Assembly: GCA_934553185.1 (NCBI GenBank) | Contig: CAKTFF010000171.1 | Location: 1 to 5,549 of the forward strand | Source of the DNA: an uncultured Devosia sp. | Lineage (GTDB): Bacteria; Pseudomonadota; Alphaproteobacteria; Rhizobiales; Devosiaceae | Direction: 5' to 3' | DNA length: 5,549 nucleotides | Part shown: positions 1 through 4,486 of the stretch, piece after piece | Position numbering within the stretch: position 1 is the first letter of the stretch | How the letters are laid out: each line of letters begins with the position of its first letter | Program-made: the position numbers and the translations under genes | Notes under the pieces: model-generated | What the model saw: only the letters and a program-made list of their open reading frames with translations | What the model was told of the DNA's origin: nothing | Database searches by the model: none

Positions 1-8
1 CTGCCTGC

Positions 9-1010
9 CTAAAGGGCGATGATCGCCTTGATCAACCCGGTGCGGTTCTGCGCCCAGATGGGCAAATCGCGCGGCACGTCTTCGAGACGCGTCTGGTGCG
101 TTGCAAGCTGGTCGGTGGGAATGGCGCCGTTGCGGATACCGTCGATGACATGGTCAAAATCGTCGCGCGAGGCATTGCGCGATGCTCTGATCGTCAACTC
201 GCGCCGGTGGATCTCGGGATCTTCCCAGCCCAGCGTGCCCTTGGCAACGCCGACCAGCGTCAGTGCCCCGCCGTTGCGGCAGTAGACCACCGCATCAGTC
301 ATCGCTGCGATGGAGCCGGTGGCGTCCAGCACCGCATCGAAGCCACTGCTCATAACCTCTTTGAACCGGTCGCCTGTGCGTTCCTCAAGAGCAAAAGCGC
401 CGAAGCCGAAGCTGCGTGCCGTTTCGAGCTTGTCTTTGGCAGCGTCCAAGATGGTGACTTCCGCGCCAGCAATCCGGGCAAAGAAGGCCGCGCCCAGCCC
501 GATCGGCCCGCCGCCCACCACCAGCACGCGCGCGCCCGGACGCAGTTCGGTGCGGCGTACGGCATGAGCGCCGATGGCTAGAAATTCTACCATGGCCGCA
601 TCGCGCAGGCTGAGGCCCTCGGCCTTGTAGAGATTTTCTTGCGGAACAACGATCTCGTCGGTCATGCCGCCGTCGCCATGCACGCCCAGAACGGTCAGCG
701 TTTCGCAGCAATTGTTCTTGCCCTCTTGGCAGGCCGGGCAGTGGCCACAGGACAGGTAGGGGTTGATGATCACGGCGTCGCCATCAGCAAGCCCGGCAGC
801 GCCATTGCGGTCGCGCACCACGCCGCTGAGCTCGTGGCCCATGATGCGGGGATATTGGAGGAAGGGGTGCTTGCCTTCAAAGATATGGTAGTCGGTGCCA
901 CAGATGCCGACATGGCTGATAGCGACCCGCGCCCACCCCTCACGGAGCGCTGGCGGATCGACCTCAATCAACGCCAATTGTCCCGGAGCCGCGCACGACA
1001 CTGCCCGCAT
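9..1010 (-). CDS. Zinc-dependent medium-chain alcohol dehydrogenase, RspB / sugar-acid 5-dehydrogenase-like
   Basis: This is a complete 333-residue NAD(P)-dependent zinc dehydrogenase of the MDR superfamily, a normal family length. The N-terminal GroES-like domain carries the catalytic zinc ligands C37 (GICGTD) and H59-E60 (GHE), with E142 as a likely fourth. The structural zinc lobe is C88, C91, C94 and C102. The Rossmann domain has GGGPIGLG at 166-173, and D189 at the end of the second strand favours NAD+ over NADP+. The blocks around GICGTDYHIFEGKHPF and the cysteine lobe followed by TLTVLGVHGDGG resemble E. coli RspB and the L-galactonate/L-gulonate 5-dehydrogenases, as I recall those sequences. 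Oxidation of a sugar acid or polyol is the best guess; the exact substrate cannot be read. The ATG at 1010 is supported by a GGGGAG site 7 bases upstream. That site lies in a hairpin, and a 16-base palindrome lies just beyond it, so the gene is probably controlled on its own. It ends 8 bases from the window edge, so operon partners may lie outside. Confidence 0.95.
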   Translation of the reverse strand: MRAVSCAAPGQLALIEVDPPALREGWARVAISHVGICGTDYHIFEGKHPFLQYPRIMGHELSGVVRDRNGAAGLADGDAVIINPYLSCGHCPACQEGKNNCCETLTVLGVHGDGGMTDEIVVPQENLYKAEGLSLRDAAMVEFLAIGAHAVRRTELRPGARVLVVGGGPIGLGAAFFARIAGAEVTILDAAKDKLETARSFGFGAFALEERTGDRFKEVMSSGFDAVLDATGSIAAMTDAVVYCRNGGALTLVGVAKGTLGWEDPEIHRRELTIRASRNASRDDFDHVIDGIRNGAIPTDQLATHQTRLEDVPRDLPIWAQNRTGLIKAIIAL

Positions 1011-1014
1011 GAAT

Positions 1015-1039
1015 GTTCTCCCCTGACGTGAGGGAGAAC
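1015..1039 (-). promoter_or_regulatory. Hairpin covering the ribosome binding site of the dehydrogenase gene
   Basis: GTTCTCCC (1015-1022) and GGGAGAAC (1032-1039) form a perfect 8-base inverted repeat with a 9-base spacer. In the minus-strand mRNA the 3' arm contains nearly all of the GGGGAG Shine-Dalgarno sequence for the ATG at 1010. Folding would therefore hide the ribosome binding site. The outer three bases of the right arm overlap the 16-base palindrome at 1037-1052. The repeat is seen directly; a role in translational control is inferred. Confidence 0.45.
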
Positions 1040-1052
1040 TAACATGTTAGTT
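1037..1052. promoter_or_regulatory. Perfect 16-base palindrome, probable repressor operator
   Basis: AACTAACATGTTAGTT is identical to its reverse complement over all 16 bases. It lies 26 bases upstream of the dehydrogenase start codon and 13 bases beyond the stop of the VOC gene. The length and twofold symmetry without a spacer are typical of operators bound by dimeric helix-turn-helix regulators such as the GntR (FCD) or TetR families. RspB-type and hexonate dehydrogenase genes are often controlled by GntR-family repressors. No regulator gene is in the window and no clear -35/-10 pair was found around it, so the assignment is inferred from symmetry and position. Confidence 0.5.
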
Positions 1053-1065
1053 GCGACAACGGAAG

Positions 1066-1995
1066 CTAGGCCAGCAAAAGTTGCAGGCGATTGCCCGAAG
1101 GGTCCTGCGTTTCGATGCCGCCTTCGATCTCGTGCCACTGTGCGCCGGCCTTGCTCAGACGCGACCGCACACCTTCCAGTGTCGCCTGATCGGGGAGAAC
1201 GATGGTGAACCAGAGCAGGCCGGCCGATCCCGAAGCTGGAAGCCGGGCATTGGGGCCTGACCAGATGTTGAAGGCGATGGTATGGGGCATGTAGTCGAGC
1301 CCCACGTCGCCCATGCCGAACGAATGGATCAGCAGGAACCCGGCAAAACCGATCACATCGCGGTAGAAGTGCATGGATGCCCCAAGGTCGGCAACATGGA
1401 CATGCACATGGCCGATGCGCGTCCCCGCCGGCATGCGGCTGGCAAGAACAGGCGCGCTGCCCAATTCTGCAAGCAGTCCGTCAAGGTCGATGGGCTCGCG
1501 ACCGGAGTGAGAATTGCCCTCTACGGTCACCGCATAGGTTTGGCCTTTATCAGGATCGCCCAAGGTGCCGCGCCACGGCGTTTCGAAGGTGATCTCAATG
1601 CCGTTGGCATCAAGGTCCCAAAGGTAGATGGCTTCGCTGACCAGGTGATCGGTGGGCGAGATGCGCACGTTGCGCTGCAAGGCCCGCACCGCCAATTGCG
1701 CCAAGTCGGCGCGGCTGGGCACGTGAATGGCCACATGATAAAGGCCGATGCTGCGGGGTACCGATGAACGCACAGCACCGGTTTGGAGGACGATCAGCGG
1801 CTTGCCACCAGCGCCAAGCACCAGTTCATTGCCCTTTTCGGACATAAGCTCAAGGCCGACCACGTCCTGCCAGATGGACAGCCCCCGAGCGCGGTCGGTT
1901 ACCGCCAGATGGACCGGACCCAAAGTGGTGGTCAGCGGCAGGAGGGGCAGAGATTTAACGTTGGTTTGAACGGAGGTGTCGATCATGGCGGGCAT
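1066..1995 (-). CDS. VOC family ring-cleavage dioxygenase-like protein (catechol-2,3-dioxygenase CatE type)
   Basis: This 309-residue protein contains two vicinal-oxygen-chelate units (four beta-alpha-beta-beta-beta modules), about 25-140 and 194-309. The blocks GLYHVAIHVP, NGIEITFE, IGHVHVHVADL and HTIAFNIWSGPNA follow Bacillus CatE as I recall it. Extradiol dioxygenases of this fold bind Fe(II) or Mn(II) with a His-His-Glu triad and open catechol rings next to the hydroxyls. Here H29, H87 and E134 make a plausible triad in the N-terminal half. In the C-terminal half H198 is kept, but the other two positions are W262 and Q305. The cytoplasmic substrate is unknown; a lyase or resistance-type VOC enzyme is the alternative. 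The longest start is listed (ATG at 1995). The fourth codon, ATG at 1986, is probably the true start, because it has AGGA 8 bases upstream whereas the first ATG directly abuts that AGG. The gene follows the ABC exporter gene by 115 bases and precedes the dehydrogenase by 55. Confidence 0.88.
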   Translation of the reverse strand: MPAMIDTSVQTNVKSLPLLPLTTTLGPVHLAVTDRARGLSIWQDVVGLELMSEKGNELVLGAGGKPLIVLQTGAVRSSVPRSIGLYHVAIHVPSRADLAQLAVRALQRNVRISPTDHLVSEAIYLWDLDANGIEITFETPWRGTLGDPDKGQTYAVTVEGNSHSGREPIDLDGLLAELGSAPVLASRMPAGTRIGHVHVHVADLGASMHFYRDVIGFAGFLLIHSFGMGDVGLDYMPHTIAFNIWSGPNARLPASGSAGLLWFTIVLPDQATLEGVRSRLSKAGAQWHEIEGGIETQDPSGNRLQLLLA

Positions 1996-2010
1996 CCTGT
2001 GTTGCCCGCC

Positions 2011-2016
2011 AATATA
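2011..2016 (-). promoter_or_regulatory. Candidate -10 box for the VOC gene
   Basis: The minus strand reads TATATT here (CTATAT one base earlier). It matches five of six bases of the sigma70 -10 consensus and resembles the CTATAT form common in rhizobia. It would start transcription near 2004, leaving a leader of about 18 bases before the ATG at 1986. This fits the start preferred on ribosome-binding-site grounds. The expected -35 position (ATGGCG) is poor, so the site is only a candidate. Confidence 0.25.
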
Positions 2017-2047
2017 GATGTCGCCCTGTTCACCGCCATCGCGTCTG

Positions 2048-2068
2048 CGCCGAAGGCATCGTTCGGCG
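2048..2068. other. Short hairpin between the ABC exporter and VOC genes
   Basis: CGCCGAA and TTCGGCG form a 7-base-pair stem with a 7-base loop in the 115-base gap. No T-run follows on either strand, so it is not a standard intrinsic terminator. It may slow or protect the exporter transcript, or have no role. Confidence 0.2.
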
Positions 2069-2110
2069 ATGTGGGGGCAATAGACTCATTCCTGCTCGGG
2101 AACGAGCTCC

Positions 2111-3910
2111 CTATGCCACCACTAAGCCCTTCGTCAGTTCCAGCGCCTGGCGTTCAAACAGCCGGCGATAGATGCCGCCCTGAAGGTTGATCAACCGGGC
2201 ATGGTCGCCTTCCTCGACGATGCGCCCCTTGTCGAACACAAGGAGACGATCAAGCGCGCGGACCGTGGAGAGCCGGTGCGCGATAACCAGGGTCGTCCGG
2301 CCCACCATCAGCCGCTCCATGGCCTCCTGGATCTGCACCTCGCTTTCGCTATCAAGGCTCGAGGTGGCTTCATCAAGGATCAGCACGCGCGCATCGGCCA
2401 GAAAGGCCCGAGCGATGGCAACGCGCTGCCGCTCACCACCCGACAGCTTCACCCCACGTTCGCCGACCAGCGTTTCATAGCCCTTGGGCAGGTTGAGGAT
2501 GAAGTCATGCGCATTGGCCTGGCGTGCCGCTTCTTCGATCTGGGCGCGCGTGGCCTGGGGCCGGGCATAGGCAATGTTTTCGGCAAGCGTGCGGTGAAAC
2601 AGGATCGGCTCCTGCTGCACGATGGCGATCTGCCCACGCAGGCTCGATTGCTGGACATCGGCGATGTTGCGGCCATCAACGCTGATCGTGCCCTGCTGAA
2701 CATCATAAAGGCGTTGGATCAGCTTGACGAAGGTGGTCTTGCCCGAGCCCGAATGGCCAACAAGGCCCACCCGCTCGCCCGGCGCGATCCGGACGGAGAA
2801 GTCGCGATAAAGCGGCGTCGGATGCGCGCCATACTGGAAGGTGACGTGGTCAAAGACGATTTCGCCCTTGCTGATCGCGATGGGGCTGGCGCCGGCCTTG
2901 TCCTCGACGCCCAAGGGCATCTTGTCGAGAGCGACAAGTTCTTCCATGTCATTGATGGCGCGCTGCAGATTGCGGATATCCTGACCCACATTGCGTAAAT
3001 AGCCCTGCAGCACGAAGAACATGGCCAACACGAAGGTGATGTCACCCGGCGTCGCCAGTCCCTGCTGCCACATCAGCAGGCCCGTGCCCAGAATGCCTGC
3101 CTGCATGGAGATCATCATGAAGCCCTGGATCGTGCCGCTCAGCGTGCCGCGCTTCCAGGTGCGGCGGGTTCGATGGTCCCACTTCTGTAGGACACCGTTA
3201 AGCCGGGTTTCCTCACGCCCCTCGGCGCCAAATGCCTTGACCACCGAGTTGCAGCTGACCGCGTCGGCCAGTGCGCCGCCCAGCTTGGTGTCCCAGGCGT
3301 TGGAGAGGCTCGCGGCCGGCGACACGTAGCCCATGGAAAGAGCGACCGTTACCCCGACATAGATCAACGAGCCAAGCCCCACAACCAGACCCATGACGGG
3401 CCAGTAGGACCCCAGGATCACCGTTGCGCCCACCAGCATGATCACGGAGGGCAAGAGCGCCACCAGCACGACGTCGTTGAGGGAGTCGAGCGCCCACATG
3501 CCGCGCGTGATCTTGCGCACGGTTGATCCGGCAAAGCTGTTGGCGTGCCAGTCGGACGAAAAACGCTGCACGCGGTAGAAGCCGTTGTTGGCGATGTCAG
3601 CCATCATCCTGATGGTCAGCCGGATGATCCCCTGGAAGATGAAAAAGCGCATGGCCACGCCAAAGACGCCTAATCCGACCACAACAAGAAAGGCCTGCCA
3701 GGCCTGGAACGAAGCCGAAGCGTCACCCCCGGCGATGGCGTCAACGATCTGCCCGGAAAAGACGGGGATCATCACTTCAGCCAGGGTGGAGGCGATGACC
3801 AGAATGCAGATCAGCGTTATCAAGCCAGGACGGCCTGCCCAGTGGCGGAAGGTGAAGCCGAGCACATTGCGATAAGCGTCGGCACTGAAGTCGAACTTTT
3901 TGCGACTCAT
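2111..3910 (-). CDS. ABC exporter half-transporter (fused permease and ATPase, multidrug/lipid-type ABCB-like)
   Basis: This complete 599-residue inner-membrane exporter subunit has one transmembrane domain and one nucleotide-binding domain, so it should work as a homodimer or pair with another half-transporter. Hydrophobic stretches near 30-50, 72-93, 148-167, 171-193, 262-282 and 289-303 fit the usual six helices. The ATPase domain, from about 349, is intact: A-loop Y360, Walker A GHSGSGKTT (385-393), Q-loop in VQQEP (431-435), signature LSGGE (489-493), Walker B VLILDE with catalytic E514, D-loop SSLD (517-520) and switch H545. All catalytic residues are present, so it should be active. 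The substrate cannot be told from sequence. The neighbouring VOC enzyme hints at small aromatic or toxic compounds but does not prove it. The ATG at 3910 has only a weak GGA about 8 bases upstream. The preceding 336 bases carry a promoter, a mini-ORF and foldable RNA that may control it. Confidence 0.96.
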   Translation of the reverse strand: MSRKKFDFSADAYRNVLGFTFRHWAGRPGLITLICILVIASTLAEVMIPVFSGQIVDAIAGGDASASFQAWQAFLVVVGLGVFGVAMRFFIFQGIIRLTIRMMADIANNGFYRVQRFSSDWHANSFAGSTVRKITRGMWALDSLNDVVLVALLPSVIMLVGATVILGSYWPVMGLVVGLGSLIYVGVTVALSMGYVSPAASLSNAWDTKLGGALADAVSCNSVVKAFGAEGREETRLNGVLQKWDHRTRRTWKRGTLSGTIQGFMMISMQAGILGTGLLMWQQGLATPGDITFVLAMFFVLQGYLRNVGQDIRNLQRAINDMEELVALDKMPLGVEDKAGASPIAISKGEIVFDHVTFQYGAHPTPLYRDFSVRIAPGERVGLVGHSGSGKTTFVKLIQRLYDVQQGTISVDGRNIADVQQSSLRGQIAIVQQEPILFHRTLAENIAYARPQATRAQIEEAARQANAHDFILNLPKGYETLVGERGVKLSGGERQRVAIARAFLADARVLILDEATSSLDSESEVQIQEAMERLMVGRTTLVIAHRLSTVRALDRLLVFDKGRIVEEGDHARLINLQGGIYRRLFERQALELTKGLVVA

Positions 3911-3963
3911 GATGATTGTCCGGCGCCCGTTACGACAGCCGGCCTCGGTTCAGAAAGGGAAGG

Positions 3964-4012
3964 CACAGCCGCAAGCGCGTGACATGGTCAGCATGAGACT
4001 TGTGGGGCTGTG
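3964..4012 (-). other. Foldable inverted repeat in the exporter 5' leader
   Basis: CACAGCC (3964-3970) pairs with GGCTGTG (4006-4012). Inside it CAAG (3972-3975) pairs with CTTG (3999-4002), and TGAC-ATG-GTCA (3980-3990) forms a further short repeat. Together they could make one elongated stem ending about 54 bases before the exporter start codon. On the minus strand the stem is followed by a pyrimidine-rich stretch (CCTTCCCTTTCT) but not by a true U-tract, so a terminator is unlikely. A leader structure of unknown role is the most that can be said. Confidence 0.25.
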
Positions 4013-4060
4013 AGAGACGTGTCGCGTGCGGAGCCGAACGGTCAACGCGGCGCGGGAAGC

Positions 4061-4108
4061 CTAGCGGCGCATCTCGCCGCCGGGGAGTCGGATGATCAAC
4101 ACTGCCAT
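4061..4108 (-). CDS. Possible 15-codon leader peptide upstream of the ABC exporter
   Basis: The mini-ORF encodes MAVLIIRLPGGEMRR and ends in TAG. It has GGGAGG 6 bases upstream of the ATG, a better ribosome binding site than that of the exporter itself. It lies about 30 bases downstream of the predicted start of the minus-strand promoter at 4145-4173, and its stop is 150 bases before the exporter start codon. This layout resembles regulatory leader peptides of resistance exporters. The peptide has no recognised family, and a good site in front of a chance ATG is possible in GC-rich DNA. Its codons (one CGA and two CGC arginines) do not form an obvious run for attenuation by one amino acid. 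Confidence 0.3.
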   Translation of the reverse strand: MAVLIIRLPGGEMRR

Positions 4109-4144
4109 ACAACGCCTCCCTGGTTCGTGACAAAGCGCCCGCTG

Positions 4145-4173
4145 CTTCTATCCAAGGCGCTCTATTTTGCCAA
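4145..4173 (-). promoter_or_regulatory. Sigma70-like promoter reading toward the ABC exporter
   Basis: On the minus strand TTGGCA (4168-4173; five of six bases of the -35 consensus) is followed after exactly 17 bases by TAGAAG (4145-4150; four of six of the -10 consensus). Transcription would start near 4138. This gives a leader of about 228 bases before the exporter ATG at 3910, and includes the 15-codon mini-ORF. It is the best promoter match I found upstream of the exporter, but it was judged by eye only. Confidence 0.4.
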
Positions 4174-4182
4174 CGCGTTTTT

Positions 4183-4208
4183 CGGCGTCGCATCGGAATG
4201 CGGCGCCG
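4183..4208 (+). terminator. GC-rich hairpin followed by a T-run, possible plus-strand terminator
   Basis: Positions 4183-4193 pair with 4198-4208 in an 11-base-pair stem closed by the tetraloop CGGA. The one imperfect pair (T4188/G4203) is a G-U wobble in plus-strand RNA but an A-C mismatch in minus-strand RNA, so the structure is better on the plus strand. A TTTTT run begins at 4216, seven bases past the stem, which is further away than in a classic intrinsic terminator. No plus-strand gene is known upstream of it. On the minus strand the hairpin is followed by AAAAA, so it is not a good terminator for the small ORF. Confidence 0.25.
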
Positions 4209-4246
4209 CGTGTCATTTTTGCGTCTGTTGGGCCGCTGAAGCCTTG

Positions 4247-4330
4247 CTAGAGCCCGCGCGTGGTCCACGTGCCGTAGCCGACGGCCAGGGCAAAGGCGGC
4301 GAAGAGGCAGGGAATGGCTAAAAGGATCAT
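4247..4330 (-). CDS. 27-residue hydrophobic single-pass membrane peptide, family unknown
   Basis: The ORF starts at the ATG at 4330 and ends at TAG. Residues 1-17 read MILLAIPCLFAAFALAV, an uninterrupted hydrophobic stretch long enough to cross the membrane, followed by a short GYGTWTTRGL tail. The only charged residue is R25 near the C-terminus, which suggests a cytoplasmic C-terminus by the positive-inside rule. A textbook AGGAG site (4338-4342) sits 7 bases before the ATG. An FNR/FixK box is centred 63 bases upstream of the start, which would place a class-II start site near 4352 with a leader of about 22 bases. I do not recognise the family. It lacks the MWY start of CydX-type cytochrome bd subunits and does not resemble KdpF. 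Tiny membrane subunits of respiratory oxidases are a reasonable idea given the box, but that is inference. It is divergent from the aminopeptidase and upstream of the exporter on the same strand. Confidence 0.55.
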   Translation of the reverse strand: MILLAIPCLFAAFALAVGYGTWTTRGL

Positions 4331-4386
4331 GGTGCGGCTCCTGTGGCTGGTGCGCACAGGTTTTGCAGATGCGTCCTCTCCGTCCC

Positions 4387-4400
4387 TTGATCCAGGTCAA
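4387..4400. promoter_or_regulatory. FNR/FixK-type anaerobox
   Basis: TTGATCCAGGTCAA matches nine of the ten defined bases of TTGAT-N4-ATCAA. On the minus strand it reads TTGAC-CTGG-ATCAA, within the TTGAC/T-N4-ATCAA form used by alphaproteobacterial FixK/FnrN regulators. Those regulators activate genes at low oxygen, usually from a site centred 41.5 bases upstream of the transcription start. That spacing fits the leftward 27-residue ORF well (start near 4352). Only a weak -10-like AAAACC is seen at the expected place. The box is 93 bases from the aminopeptidase start, and I see no well-placed -10 for that direction. Confidence 0.62.
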
Positions 4401-4486
4401 ACCATCTTCGTTTTTCTTGCGGGTGGCGCTGATCCCGGTCCGGCGCTAGGGTCAAGCAACCGATTCAAGAAGAGGCGCTCGCTCGC

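Larger units (their letters stand above)
3911..4246. other. 336-base leader/intergenic region with no long gene
   Basis: This stretch separates the ABC exporter start from the 27-codon small ORF. The only long frames are arginine-, proline- and histidine-rich translations on the minus strand and a plus-strand frame with no family likeness; both look non-coding. Real-looking content, listed separately, is a minus-strand sigma70-like promoter, a 15-codon mini-ORF with a strong ribosome binding site, a hairpin with a T-run on the plus strand, and a long inverted repeat near the exporter start. A 6-base-pair hairpin (GCGGCG, loop CATCT, CGCCGC; 4064-4080) overlaps the last codons of the mini-ORF. 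Confidence 0.6.

Noticed and set aside
2090..2111. A GCTCG-TTCC-CGAGC stem just after the exporter stop as a terminator
   Set aside because: The stem is only 5 base pairs and no T-run follows on the minus strand.
2201..2998. A 265-residue plus-strand frame opposite the ABC exporter ATPase domain
   Set aside because: It is a shadow of the Walker A/signature/Walker B coding sequence on the minus strand and has no domain of its own.
4092..4130. A 12-codon plus-strand ORF (MINTAIQRLPGS) with GGGGAG 4 bases upstream
   Set aside because: It is very short, antisense to the leader mini-ORF, has no promoter I can see, and its ribosome binding site spacing is short.
4010..4321. A 103-residue plus-strand frame in the intergenic region
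   Set aside because: It has no recognisable motif, runs antisense to the 27-codon ORF and the promoter, and its Ala/Gly/Glu-rich tail looks like the complement of a hydrophobic coding stretch.
4247..4330. The 27-residue peptide as a CydX/CydS- or KdpF-type subunit
   Set aside because: The size fits, but the diagnostic N-terminal residues of those families are absent and no cyd or kdp genes are adjacent, so no family name was given.
3930..4400. A 156-residue minus-strand frame across the intergenic region
   Set aside because: The translation is dominated by Arg, Pro and His with no domain. It begins with a TTG inside the FNR box and conflicts with the better-supported 27-codon ORF, the mini-ORF and the promoter on the same strand.
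4387..4486. The FNR/FixK box as activator site for the aminopeptidase
   Set aside because: No well-placed -10 is seen about 30 bases to the right of the box, and the leader length and peptidase function give no support. It cannot be excluded that the box acts in both directions.
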